The notes below the pieces were generated by a model that had not been told where the DNA came from, did not search any database, and saw only the letters and a program-made list of their open reading frames with translations. From assembly GCF_000801105.2 (NCBI RefSeq), contig NC_079514.1:24282293-24346292 (forward strand): a stretch of DNA of 64,000 nucleotides. The letters run 5' to 3'. The stretch is from Raphanus sativus. Lineage: Eukaryota > Streptophyta > Magnoliopsida > Brassicales > Brassicaceae. The number at the start of each line of letters is the position of its first letter. Positions within the stretch are counted from its first letter, which is position 1. The translations under genes and the position numbers were made by a program. Positions 35,174 to 46,964 of the stretch are shown piece by piece.

Positions 35174-35813
35174 CATCAGAACACTCGGACAAAGCAAGCT
35201 TTGACTTTTCTTCAACTGAAAAAGATCGCGAAGACAAATATGCAAACCTCAAAAGAGAGGACCCCAATGATAACGGCTCAATCAAGTTGCATTAGAATAA
35301 TTTGAGCCCAATGATCAATCTTACCTTTGGTGCAGAAATGTCAAAACTCCTAAACAAGACATTCGTTAAGATCCAAGCTAAGAGATATGATTAGAAAGAT
35401 GAAACTGAATTTAAGGAATTGTCTTTGTTTAAATGGATGTAATCTTGGAAGTATGTAAGAAAAAGGGGAATCATATGGTCTCAAGTGATAAAGAAGCATG
35501 TGAGGTTGTGTAGAGATACGAGTGATCTATCCCATCTACCATACGAGAATTAAAAATGTATCTTTTTGTTACTCAAACATATAGTGTTGTTAAGATTTGG
35601 GGGCCATGTGCAGCTGGTGAAACACTAAAGAGTTCTATAGACTGATTGAACGTGGTTGTAGACCTTTTGGAGAATGGGCAAGATTGAGAGAATTGGAGAA
35701 TGTAAAATTCACAACCTACTGTTTGACTATATAGTCAATTTACATCCTTGATTTATTTCACAATTAACTAACAGAATCATGTCCTCGTGGAAGAATCATA
35801 TTGGTCAACAAAC
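35174..35813. other. Downstream flank of the receptor kinase gene
   Basis: About 640 bp without a recognised gene. It begins with the second copy of the short duplication that flanks copia element 2. The last part presumably holds the kinase 3'UTR. Confidence 0.45.
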
Positions 35814-38799
35814 TCAATTGGAAGAATTTAGCCCCTTAGAAGATTTGCTTTCATCAACAGAGAAGAGACCATTGGAGTGTTGAGACACAGAAGAATCCTC
35901 ATCGCTTGTGTCCAATACAAACATTGGTTGTGTTGGCTTAGGAAGATCGGTTGATGATGTCAGCATCGACACAACTTGTTTGATGTTTGGTCTATCAATA
36001 GCTTGATGTTGAACACAGAGCAAACCAATATGAACACATCTCCCTACTTCAAATGTATTAACTGAATCATCAGAATCAGCAAGATCTTCATCCAGTAGAT
36101 TCAGTCCTCGGGTTTCGCTCCAAGATTCCCATGCCTGTTACAACAAACCAAAAACCCGCGAAAAACATGTAAGAACTAAGAATCAAATCCAGACCCTGCA
36201 AAGTGTTCTTAGATATGTTCTTACGTATGAGAGAAGGTTTTTGCCATCTTTCCCATAGCTAAAGCTTGAAATCTCTTTGCCAGTGATGATTTCGAGCATC
36301 AGAACTCCGAAGCTGTAAATGTCAGATTTCTCAGAGAACGTCCCTGTCCAAGCATACTCGGGAGACATGTATCCTCTGTTCAAGTTTATTCCGTTTAGTT
36401 AGTCAAGTTGAGTATAAAACAAGAAAGAGTGTTTACTGAGAATGTGATGAGAATGGGACTAGTTTCTTACAGAGTTCCTACAACACTGCCAGTGCTGTCT
36501 TGATGTTGCTTCCCATGAAACATTCGAGCCAACCCAAAATCCGATATCTTTGGGTTCATTTTCTCATCCAGTAGAATGTTGCTGACCTTCAGATCACGGT
36601 GAACAACTCTGAGTAATGAGTCACGGTGGAGATAGAGAAGTCCACGAGCAATTCCTTGAATGATATTGAATCTCTTAGGCCAATCAATCTCAAGCTTCTT
36701 CTTCAAATCTGTTAGCCAAGTGTAACAGAAACTAATCAGGACAAAGAACACTATCTACTGTCATGGGAAGAAGAAAAGCAAGAAGAGACTTACCAAAGAG
36801 AAAAGTATCAAGGCTTTTGTTCACCATATATTCAAAGACTAATAACTTCTCTTCTCCATCAATGCAGCATCCCAAAAGCCGAACCAAGTTTCTGTGCTGT
36901 AGTTTTGAGATAAGTTTGATCTCGTTCATGAACTCTTCTTTACCCTGAACAGAGCTGCTAGAAAGACGCTTCACTGCTATTTCCTTCCCATCGTGAAGCT
37001 TCCCCTGAAGTCGACATAGTTGCAGACAGTCATATAAAGAAGCAAAAATTTATCAAAACGAGGAAGAGCGAATAGATGGAACCATATCTCTTACCTTATA
37101 AACCGTACCGAACCCACCCTGACCAAGTTTATTTGACACGTTGAAATTGTTTGTGGCGGTCTGTAGGGTTTGAATCTCAAAGAAGTTTAAACCTGAGACA
37201 TGTTGTGATTCCAAATCACTCTTCCAAGAGCCTTCTACATTTTCCTTGGAAACAATACTTGAATCTAATAAATCATAAGCAACGATGAGTTAGCACAAAA
37301 TTCAAGGCAGTCAATGCATTATTTGGGCTCTCACCATTTTGTTTCATTCTGTATCTCCAACACACATATGCAGCAAGCACCAAGATCAACCAAATAGAGA
37401 GGCTGAGAGTTGCAATTGTGATAACCTTGATTCGCTTGCTTCCAGCTGAAAGGGTCACACAAGAACATTGTTTAAGACTCGAGACAGTTAAGAGATTACA
37501 TGATGCAAGTGAAAGAAAGGCTCTTTAAGATGGCTTACTCAGTTCAGAGTGTGCAAGACGAAGGGAAAGAGTCTCTCCTCCGGCAGTAAATTTTACGGTG
37601 TCTAATAGCTCCCGGTCCCACAGCAAACATCCTATTCCTTTGATAAATGAAAAGGCTGTGCAAGAACAGTTCCTTAGACAGCCCTGGTGGCACTGTTCTC
37701 CATTGCTAAAGCTTGCTAATTCGTAAGAATCTGGAGGCTTTACGTTGGAAACATGATAGAAGACGTCTCTTTCTTTCCCCTGCGTTTCTGGAGAGGAGCT
37801 TTCTTGACAAGATAAGTCTGTGCGTCTCACACATCCACGACTCCAGTTCCGGCTTCTCCACTCATCATCTGACTTTGGCTCAAACCCTTTCAAGCATTGG
37901 CACGTTGGAGTCTCGGATCTCACACACAAACCAAAAGGTCCACATGTACCATAAAGATCACATGAGCTTACCGGACCTTCAAAGTGCTTAATCCATTTGG
38001 TTCCCTCGTACCGTTCAATCCTCAATGACCCCTTTGACGTTAGCTTGATGGATGACAAATTGAAATTTCTCAGTACACAAAACGCAAAAACTCCTGTGCC
38101 GTTGACTACATCTTGAACCATACCCAGTGGATTTATATATGATTCATCCATTTCTGGTATCCCAGTGAACCTTGTTCCCGCCCAAGGTCCGCTTCTCCAA
38201 TAAGGTGACGAGCCTTTCCATATAACGCCTTGCGAGGGCACTTGTGGGGTGATCTCAGCTACAAAATCCCCAGGTGATGGATCAGTCTCACTTCTCCACG
38301 AAGTCAACACACGTTTCTTGTTGTGAGGAGTATCATACATCAGAGATGTGAGTGGTAGCATAGTATCACCAGGATGCTCAAAACTCTGCCACAAATAGTC
38401 TCCAGTAACGTTATCCACGAGGACAAGATTTCCGGTGTCTAAAAGCTCAGCACGACACTTGTTAGACGTGAGATCTCCTTCCGATGACCACACATGATCT
38501 TGCTTGCCATCAAGCAAGACAAGACTTCCATTGCTGCTGATTGTGAGACTCGCCGTGGGGCTGGAGACTGGATTTTCTCTGTTAGCCACCCAGACAATAA
38601 CCCGAGGAGTGACTTTCTGGAACCAGATTCCAACGTACTGATTCCCAGAATTGTTGGTACTGAAGAAGCCTAGCTCAAAAGATCCGCCAGGAGAGCTGAG
38701 AGTTTGCCCTACTGACAAAGGACTCAAAGAGCTTATAGCTGCATAGCCAGAGTTTAAAAACAAGGTTGTTATCAAAAGCAAGCACACAACTATACCCAT
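35814..38799 (-). CDS. G-type lectin S-receptor-like Ser/Thr protein kinase, 820 aa, seven exons
   Basis: Minus-strand exons 37539-38799, 37335-37445, 37095-37264, 36794-37004, 36471-36708, 36225-36375 and 35814-36134 all have GT/AG borders and total 2463 nt (820 residues plus stop). Order: signal peptide (1-20), mannose-binding B-lectin domain (about 25-150, WVANRENPV), S-locus glycoprotein domain (about 200-320, YWRSGPW), EGF-like [16 protein letters not shown]-type region with paired Cys (about 340-415), transmembrane helix in exon 2 (about 428-450) and kinase (about 500-780). The P-loop GQGGFG closes exon 3, the catalytic Lys is 526, and HRD Asp623 and DFG Asp641 are present, so it is an active-type RD kinase. 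Layout and sequence match the Arabidopsis SD-1 cluster at At1g61360-At1g61550, next to FBS1 there as here. The role is inferred as a plasma-membrane receptor; the ligand is unknown. Confidence 0.94.
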
Positions 38800-39130
38800 C
38801 TTGGGAATTCAATAAATGAACAAAAAAAAAATGTAGTGTTTTGGTGAGATTTAAAGAACTGAGAGAACAATCGTCCTATAGAGTTTCACCTATAAACATA
38901 GAAACTGATGGCTTCTGCTACTTAAAGAGACACCTAAAGTTGACCAGGTTTTAGATCGCAATACTTGACTTATTCAACGTTCCTTTAACTTTGTATGGTG
39001 CAATAATATATTACTATCAATAATCTATTCATCAAGTTGCTTTCTATTTTTTCTATAATTAAACAGAATAAAGAGTGAGAGGTTGAAACAATCCATTTGC
39101 GCTAAGTCTAAATAGAAGTCAAAATTATCT
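38800..39130 (-). promoter_or_regulatory. Receptor kinase upstream region with W-box cores
   Basis: W-box-type TTGAC sequences lie at 38940-38945 (TTGACC), 38965-38970 (TTGACT) and, on the minus strand, 39117-39122 (AGTCAA), within 330 bp of the start codon. W-boxes are WRKY sites common in defence receptor promoters. Regulation by WRKY factors is an inference from these matches, which can occur by chance in AT-rich DNA. Confidence 0.35.
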
Positions 39131-39948
39131 CCAAGCGCTGAAAAATACTTTTTTTCAAATTTCACACTTGTCACTTTCCATCATTCCATAAAAAAAAAAG
39201 ATTAACGTCAAAATGAAACAGGGAGTCATATGCAGAAGTTACCTGGATGCTACGGAAGCATTTCTAGAAGATCTCTTATCTCATACAAACTGAAATTCCA
39301 ATGATAATAATCAAGTACATAACTTTTTAGCGGATTTAACAAGATTATAGAGTTCTTGCAGGAACCCAATTAGGAGAAATTTAAACGTTACCTATTTTTT
39401 TCACGAAGTCAAAACTCGGTCAGTCATTTCCTCGAACATAATCAGTGCGCCCCATATTGAAGAAGCGGTCAGCCTTCGTAAAAAAAAGAAAATAAAAAAA
39501 TTATTGTAAAGTAATTGTGATTAGTCATGCTGAGATCATCTGGGCGTAAGCTTGGATCCAAACTTTACGACTTTAACTGAGATCTTTACGTAAACAACAA
39601 CACAATTTTTGATGACGGTGATGATGTTTTTAGCACTCAGGATTTTGTCTCGTGTCTTTGAATACTTGAGCCATTAAGCAAGCCTTCTCTGTCTCGCGCG
39701 TAGACACAAAGAGTCCAAAACACGTGCGTTTATACATTTAAGCCGTACTTATCTCCCTCTCTCCTTCGTTAAATTAAATGTTATTTTAAGGTCGTCTAAT
39801 GTTTTCTTTTTCACTTCTGTTCTTGTTTGTCTTCTTTTATTAAAATATCTTAAATCAAGATGACATCTTTTTATTTTTTTTAAAGGATTAAGATGACATG
39901 TTTATTTAGTTTTTTTTTTTGTGTAAATGAATCCGTGATCTTCCTATT
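39131..39948. other. Intergenic DNA, nothing recognised
   Basis: AT-rich spacer between the kinase promoter and the kinase relic. No open frame or repeat boundary supported. Confidence 0.4.
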
Positions 39949-40096
39949 CATACATACTCTGGAGACATGTATCCTCGGTTCATTTTACCAAACTACTTAC
40001 TCATGTTGATGATATAAGCAAAGTAAGACTTCGTATGAGATGTTAATAAAGGAGGCAAATAGACACATACATAGTTCCAACAACTCTGTGAGACAG
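39949..40096 (-). pseudogene. Relic of a second S-domain kinase (exon 5/6 border)
   Basis: On the minus strand 40078-40096 reads the exon 5 end (RVVGTM) followed by a GT donor. After about 100 bp of intron, 39949-39975 reads GYMSPEY with an acceptor, as in exons 5 and 6 of the intact gene at 36471-36480 and 36350-36375. Both pieces keep the spacing and orientation of the functional neighbour, but nothing else of the kinase remains. It marks a former tandem duplicate, cut off on the right by the chromovirus. Confidence 0.68.
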
Positions 40097-40106
40097 TAGA
40101 TCGTAT

Positions 40107-40454
40107 CGTAAATCCCAAACTAGTAACCTTACTTGCAGGTTAGAAGGAAGGGGATGCACACACCTAGAAGATGATCACTGAGGAAGAAGGATCAACTCGA
40201 AGATGTTGAGATCGTAGGAAATAGTTGCGTTGCTTGCACAGAAAGTAATAAGAGATTGAGAAGATTGTAATTGACTTATTATTAAAACTTATGAAGGCGA
40301 TGCCTTATATATGAAAACAAAGAACGTGATCTCAAAACACATATGGAAATTAGCCTAAAAGATTGATAATTATCTAAGACAAAAATATGGGAAAAAACCA
40401 CATCATAAAACACCAAAGTCGATTTGAATAATGCATTGACATAATTCTGTCACA
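40107..40454 (-). repeat. 3' LTR of the chromovirus (left edge approximate)
   Basis: On the minus strand it starts TGTGACAGAATTATG directly after the purine tract AAAGGGGGA. It contains TATATAAGG (plus coordinates 40303-40311) and a CT-rich R/U5. The LTR-like sequence at the other end of the element (from 54319) does not resemble it by eye. Confidence 0.6.
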
Positions 40455-43400
40455 ATAATCCCCCTTTGAAAACATACTTGCCCTGAAGTATGAAAACCCG
40501 GATACTTGGCAATGAAGTCCTGATAGAATTCCCAAATAGCATCGTCAGGAGACTGTCCCTTCCACTGAACCAGGATCTTTGTGACAGCTCTATTCTGGCG
40601 TTTGAGTTCTTTTCAAGGATCATTTCAGATTCCTTATCCTTTCCAACGTCAGTAAGGTACTGTGGCAAAAGCGGTGGTGAAGTAGGCGGATTTAGAAATA
40701 GCTTAAGTGGACTGACATGGAAGACATTATGTATTACGGCGCCTGCTGGAAGAAGAAGCTTGTAAGCTGAGGGACCAACTCGATCTTGTATCTCTAAGGG
40801 TCCGTAGAAACGAGGAGATAGCTTGTGCGGGAGATGACGTCCTTTGAGAGAGTGTTGTCGGTATGGTTGAAGCTTGAGGTCGACGTAGTTACCAATCTGG
40901 AATTCACGAACAGAGCGTCGAGCATCGGTATATTGTTTCATCCTGTTCTGAGCTCTCAAGAGGTGAAACTTCATCATATCGATCAGTTATTCTCTGCGTT
41001 GTAAACTTCTATTAACTGTAGGTGAAGTGCTCTCGCCAGAGAGATATAAGAGGTGGACCGGAGGAGGTTGGCCACAGATGATTTCAAATGGCGTACTGCG
41101 GATTGCAGAATGGTACGTAGTGTTGTACCACCATTCGGCTAGAGGCAACCAGTCGCCCCATGTATGTGGCGTGTCTGAAGTCATAGAGCGGAGGTATGTT
41201 TCCAGTGTCTTTATAGTGACATCTGTCTTCCCATCGATCTGGGGATGGTATGTTGTCGAGTAATTCAAGTCAACCCCATGTACTCGAAATATCTCTCTCC
41301 AGACCTCGCTGAGAAACGTTGGGTCGAGTAATATCTTTGGGCATGCCGTGAAGTCGATAGACTTGGTTTAGATAAACATTTGCAACATCCATAGCTGTAT
41401 ATGGGTGAGAGAGAGCGAGAAAGTGAGCGTTTTTGCTCAATCTATCTATGTCCACTAGAATGCAGTGTTTGCTTGATGAAGGAGGGAGACCTTCAATGAA
41501 GTCGAGGCTGATGGATTCTCAAATACCTGCGGGTACATGTAGTGGTTGTAGCAGACCAGGCTTAGCGGATTGATCATACTTGTTCCTTTGGCAAGTGGAG
41601 CAGTTGCGAACATAATTTTGAACCTCCAAACTCATATTTGGCCAATAGAACAATGTCTTTATACGGTGCAAAGTGGAGTCGCGACCGGAGTGACCTCCAA
41701 TTGCAGAGTCGTGCAACCATTTAAAAATATGGAGCTTTACAGAGGGATTATTACCTACCACAAGCTTCCCACGTTGTTGTAATTCGCCATTGACGAAGGA
41801 GTAGGAGGCATGTGATGAAGGTTTAGCCTGCAGCTCAGATATTATTTTCTGAAGAGTCGGATCAGTGTTCCAGAGGTTCTTTAGCTCGTCATAGAAACCA
41901 TGATGAATCTGCGAGAGTGTGAGGTTGAGTAGTTGTGACCATGAAAATCGTGAGAGCGCATCAGCCACTGTGTTTTCTTTGCCTTGTTTGTATTGTATTT
42001 CGAACGTATAACCCATTAGTTTAGATAACCACATGTGCTGAAAAGGAGTTGTGATCTTCAGCTCCAATAAGAACTTCAGGCTCTATTGATCTGTCAAATA
42101 AGGGTTCCATGTTTGCACTGCATGAACCACAACAAGTAATTCTTTCTCGTAAACTGATAGTCCTTGATGGCGAGTTCCCAAAGCCCGACTGATATAGCAT
42201 ATAGGGTGATTATCCTGCATAAGTACAGCGCCGATGCCGGCGTTGGAAGCATCAGTTTCGATAATGAATGTCTTTGAGAAGTCTGGTAGTGTGAGGACGG
42301 GGGCGGATGTGAGCGCTTCCTTGAGCAATTTGAAAGTTGTAGCTGTCTCAGGTCCCCACGTGAATCCATCTTTACGAAGTAACAAGGTGAGAGGGCGAGC
42401 TATAATGTTGTATCCTTGTATAAACCTGCGATAATAATTGGCAGGACCCAAGAAGCTTCGAATCTGTTTTTGGTTTGTTGGAGTAGGCCAATTTTCGACT
42501 GCTTTGATTTTTATTGGATCAGTGCTGATGCCCTCGTTGGAGATGAAGTGACCGAGGTACTCAATTCTCGTTGCACCAAATGTGCATTAAGACATCTGAA
42601 GATATAGCCGTTGATGGCGTAATATGGAGAACACCATATCCAAATGAGTGAGATGATCTTCCCAGGTTCTGCTTTATATAAGGATATCTTCAAAGAAAAC
42701 CAGAAGAAACTTCCGAAGAATTGGCTCAAAGACGTGGTTCATGAGACCTTGGAATGTGCAGGGAGCATTAGTAAGACCGAACGGCATAACGAGGTATTCG
42801 TAATTGTGTACATTTTCATGTGATATTCGGAGTTGATGGAAACCAACTCGTAAATCCAGTTTGGAGAAGAACTTAGAACCTCCCAGTTCATCGAGTAAGT
42901 CTTTTAGTAGTGGTATTGGATACTTGTCTTTGATGGTTTAAACCTCTGTAGTCGACGCATAGTCTCCAAGATCCGTCCTTGTTTTTCACGAGTACCACAT
43001 GTGAGGCATAAGGGCTTGAGCTATACTGGATGATGCCTTGTGTGAGCATTTCACGAATCATCTTGTCTATCGGGTCCTTCTGTATAGAAGAGTATCGATA
43101 GGGTCGTAGATTAACAGGGTTTTAGCCTGCTTCCAGTGAAATCTTGTGGTTAAATCCTTCCATGTAATGTAGTAGGTCGGATGGTTCCTCAAAGATGTCT
43201 GCGTACGAGTCTAGCAATTGTTGCAACGAACCACTACCATCCATATTCTCACCGCTAGCTGCAATGTGATAAAGAATGGTTTCAGGATCGAGTGGTTGTT
43301 TTGTCTCCAATGTGTCGTCAGGTTCTCGGAGATGTAGTAGAGCAATTTGAGGATCTTGTAGCATAAGTTTATTGAGGCTGCTTCCTGTGATTATCTTGGA

Positions 43401-43730
43401 GCTGTTTGGTGTGATGCCTCTCAGGACGTGTTTCAATCCATTGAACTTAAATTCCATGCGTATGTTAAGAAAATCCCAGAGAATTTGTCCTAATGTTGAT
43501 AGCCATTGAACACCTAGCACCAAATCACTGCATCCCAATGGCAGGGTTTGAATCTCCACATTGGAGCTGTAACCCTGCATCTTTCAAGAGAAAGCAATGC
43601 ATTTGTACGTTATTAGGTCTCCACTTGCTGCAACAACCGACATTGGTTTCGTTGGCGTCAAGGTGCATCTTAGGCCTTTAGCGACCTGTAGATCAAGGAA
43701 GTTATGGGTGCTGCCAGGGTCGATTAAGAT
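40446..43730 (-). pseudogene. Chromovirus pol remnant (PR, RT, RNase H, INT, chromodomain)
   Basis: Minus strand, N to C. Protease region near 43730-43690 (Asp-Pro-Gly-Ser-Thr where Asp-Ser-Gly is usual). LGCSDLVLGVQWLSTLG (43122-43580). RT 43120-42450 with an active-site block reading FFEDIL instead of an FxDDI form, and stops. RNase H with ETDASNAGIGAVLMQ (42083-42451). HHCC zinc domain CSTCQRNK (41519-41640). Integrase core with HPQIDGKTD (41268-40987). GPY/F-type region LSPRFYGPLEI (about 40800). Chromodomain remnant VQWKGQSPDDAIWE (about 40580-40520). At least six frame breaks or stops separate these. A chromodomain normally targets integration to heterochromatin; this copy is inactive. 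Confidence 0.85.
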
Positions 43731-44157
43731 TGTTGGGGTCAAAAACGGTCACAACGAAATTAACGTTCGAAAATATTCCTCGAAAAAGATAATTCCCGTA
43801 AAAATTACTCAAACTAAACTTTACGATAAAATTCTGAATAGATTAGTTCGCAGCGTCGAAACAAGCTCCAATGGTTCGTATTGACGACGAAGTTAGTATC
43901 AAATCATTCGTAAAAATTGTCGACGGTGTCTTTGCGAAAGGTATCCAAGCATTCAAATCTCTACGAAGAACTTTTCGACAAGATCATGTTCTTGTCGTAA
44001 AACTGAAGCTTGAATACTCGGACAACGGGTTCTCGAAACAAAGACTTCAATCCGCGGAACAATATCGCTCAATACGAAGCTCGCTCAATACCGAGAGCTC
44101 GCTCAATACAAGCTCACTCGCTACAAGCTCACTCGCTACAAGCTCACTCGCTCACTC

Positions 44158-44545
44158 GCTATAGGGAGTGAGCTACAGAAAAGCTGGGTCGCTATAGGGA
44201 GTGAGCTACGGAAAAGCTGGGTCGCTATAGGGAGTGAGCTACAGGAAAAGCTCGGTCGCTATAGGGAGTGAGCTACAGGAAAAGCTCGGTCGCTATAGGA
44301 AGTGAGCTACAGAAAAGCTGGGTCGCTATAGGGAGTGAGCTACGGAAAAGCTGGGTCGCTATAGGGAGTGAGCTGCGGAAAATCTGGGTCGCTATAGGGA
44401 GTGAGTTACAGGAAAAGCTCGGTCGCTATAGCGACCGAGCTCAGAAACAAGCTCGGTCGCTATAGCGACCGAGCTCAGACACAAGCTCGGTCGCTGTAGC
44501 GACTGAGCTAGAGAACAGGCTCGGTCGCTATATCGACCGAGCTCA
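44158..44545 (+). repeat. Tandem array of 34-36-bp units built on GTCGCTATAG
   Basis: About eight units of the form GTCGCTATAGGGAGTGAGCT plus a purine/pyrimidine linker are followed by four near-palindromic units. The palindrome is 24 bp with half-site GCTCGGTCGCTA and its exact complement. Exact copies are at 44417-44440 and 44451-44474, spaced 34 bp apart. Confidence 0.9.
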
Positions 44546-44659
44546 CCAGACCCGTCTCGGCGAGGACTTCAATTTGATATCTTGGTCATTTTCTGGGTCC
44601 TCACGGTTTGAGAGAACGGCCTCTTTGAAGTTCCAAGGCATATTCCTTAAAATCTTGTT

Positions 44660-44900
44660 TTAAGACAACGATTCTTTAAAACAACGATTTCTTAATCAAC
44701 GATTTCAGAAATCAACGATTTAAGAAATCAACGATTTCTTAAAATAACGATTTCTTAATCAATGATTTCTTAATCAACGAACTAAGAAATTAACGATTTC
44801 TTAATCAACGACTTAGGAAATCAAGGATTTCTTAATCAACGACTTAAGAAATCAATGATTTATGAAAGTAACGATTTCTTAAATCAACGGAACAATGTTA
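44660..44900 (+). repeat. Array of TTTCTTAATCAACGA-type repeats with dyad symmetry
   Basis: GATTTCTTAA and its complement TTAAGAAATC alternate with AATCAACGA spacers, about ten times. The 3' LTR has the matching array at about 51950-52195. Confidence 0.85.
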
Positions 44901-45019
44901 TCAAAGGTCCAAACATCCGAAAACAAACATCCTAAGAGCATCGTAGCTTCGCAATGGTTTCGGACGCTTGGACAACGGATCTCAGTCCACGTCACAAACC
45001 CGATCGCAATGGCGATCGG

Positions 45020-45160
45020 GTCACGAACAAGAGCTCGGTTGCTATAGCGAATGGATCACGAGACCACGCTCTGTCGCTATAGCGACCGAGCTTCGATTAC
45101 AGCTCGGTCGCTATAGCGACCGAGCTACAGAACATGTCCGGCCGCTATAGCGATCGAGCA
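45020..45160 (+). repeat. Second cluster of the 24-bp palindrome in the 5' LTR
   Basis: Four degenerate to exact units; the exact 24-mer is at 45102-45125. Some units carry substitutions only in one arm. Confidence 0.85.
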
Positions 45161-46047
45161 TTTGTACATCGACTATTTTCCGAAACGTCTGAAGTCTTCC
45201 AAAACGACGATACGACGTAAAACTATGCATTCTCGACTATTCGTATAGCTATTCTCCGTAACCCACGACTAACCATTTCTTGATCTCTCCATCAAATGGA
45301 ATCGTCCGTTCGGTTTACGATAAAACCGCGGAAACTTAACCCTATCGGAAAAATCTTAAAAAACGTCTCGAATTAAAAAGACGGCCCAAAGGATCCTAAA
45401 CTTGATTCGAGGCCCACTTACGATTTCCTAAAAACCCATAAACCTTATGACGGTTTATGCTTGGAGGATAAGCATCAGTTTCCGCGGATAAATGGAAACT
45501 TTCCGCAGATAATCATGAAGATCGAAAAAATGGAATATTCCCTTTTTCCGACTATGACGGCTTAAGGGCAAAAGGGGGAAGCGTAAACCGACCTTAGAGG
45601 GAGTATATAAGGAGCTCTAGGCGAGAGGCATAGAGATGATCACTTTTTGAGAGCAAACTTAGCACTTACAGCATTTTAGGCAACTTTCCGTTTTTGTTTT
45701 CGAGCTGCGACTCAATTAGGTTTAGCCACCTTCGGGTATTAGAACTAGGGATCTCGCCGACAGCTCTCGTAGCCGAAGCACGTTACCTTGTTGTTGTTAC
45801 GCTCATACGCAGATTCGGAATAAAATCCTTCTTGCTCTCTTTTTACGATTTTTATTTTGTTTTCTCGTTATTGTCGTGTTCTGATTGCTTGACGTGTGGT
45901 TTCTCAGAAATCCGGGACCTTCTGGGAAATTAGGGGTTTTTCTAGTTTCCTTATTTATACGAAATATTGACGGTGCGATTTTCGGTTCCCACAGGGGGGG
46001 GGGGTACAGATCAATCTTACTCACGACCAGCTCAAGCTCAACCAGAC

Positions 46048-46515
46048 ATGACTATCGACGATCCAGTGAACTTGCAAACTCCTCTCAACGGAGCAACCAA
46101 GGACGCTTTGAACACTCCCGCAGCGGATGTTTCCGCGGCCGACGCACCTGCTAACGCCGCGACTCTCGACAAGTTCAAGAAGATGCTTTCCGCCTACGAA
46201 AAGAGGTCGGAAGAGCAGGATAAACTCTTGGAAACCCTGACAAAACAGGTTCAAAACCTAATGGCAAGGTCTCGCGCAATCCTCCCTCGCGGAGCTACGA
46301 AACTCAGCGGAAGGAGACTCGAGTTTGCGATTCCACACGATAGGCCTGGAACTTCGCAGGAACGTCTTTCCGGACAAAACCTTAGCGAAATATCCCCCAT
46401 CGACAAAGGCAACTCAGAAAACCCTCCGCACTTTGCAAACGCCGTAGTGTTCAACAAAACCAAAAACTTAGTCGTGACCTTCCGTCACAGGAAGAGCACT
46501 AAAACGAGCTTGTGA
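46048..46515 (+). pseudogene. gypsy-like gag N-terminal fragment, 155 aa
   Basis: From ATG 46048 ([13 protein letters not shown]) the frame has an Ala/Asp-rich N-terminus, a coiled-coil segment ([20 protein letters not shown], then [13 protein letters not shown], residues about 45-80) and a basic Pro-rich segment, then ends at TGA 46513-46515. It resembles the start of gag in Brassicaceae Tat/Athila-type elements, but there is no capsid core, zinc knuckle or pol after it. The same frame can be read from ATG 45967 inside the LTR. It may still be translated from LTR transcripts. Confidence 0.6.
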
Positions 46516-46714
46516 TTTTTCTTCCAAACAAAAAGGACAACGATAAAATCTTTCCAACCCCGCGAAATTCTTCTTATTACCACGTTGGAAAAATCTCGGC
46601 GCATAAGGGTTTGACCAAGATGATTTCTCTGAAAACGTTTCGGAAAAGTAAAACTCGCTCCCCCAATCACTGCGGAAAAACCCTAGGTTACTCGCAGGAA
46701 GTTAAACTCAAAGA

Positions 46715-46945
46715 CAATCTCGGTCGCTATAGCGACCGAACACCGAGACAAGCTCGGTCGCTATAGCGACCGAGCACCGAGACAAGCTCGGTGGCTATAG
46801 CGAATGAGCATCAAACCAAGCTCGGTCGCTATAGCGACCGAGCAACGAACACGAAGACAAGCTCGGTCGCTATAGCGACCGAGCACCGAGACGAGTTCAG
46901 TCGCTATAGCGAGCGAAGCTTGGTTTCTATAGCGACCCACCCCCA
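46715..46945 (+). repeat. Interior cluster of the 24-bp palindrome
   Basis: Six units with linkers such as ACCGAGACAA. Exact 24-mers with half-site GCTCGGTCGCTA are at 46752-46775, 46820-46843 and 46861-46884. Confidence 0.9.
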
Positions 46946-46964
46946 AGAAAAATCCTCCTCTGCG

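Larger units (their letters stand above)
43731..45993 (+). repeat. 5' LTR of the palindrome-rich element
   Basis: Contains the repeat arrays described separately, then a TATA box TATATAAGG (about 45605) with a downstream leader. Starts TGTTGGGG and ends CCCACA. The poly-G run after it (from 45994) occupies the expected primer-binding position, which is not recognisable. Confidence 0.9.

Noticed and set aside
44158..44545. Regularly spaced near-palindromic repeats resembling a CRISPR array
   Set aside because: The units are contiguous variants inside an LTR of a plant retrotransposon. Spacers are short and repetitive, and the genome is eukaryotic.
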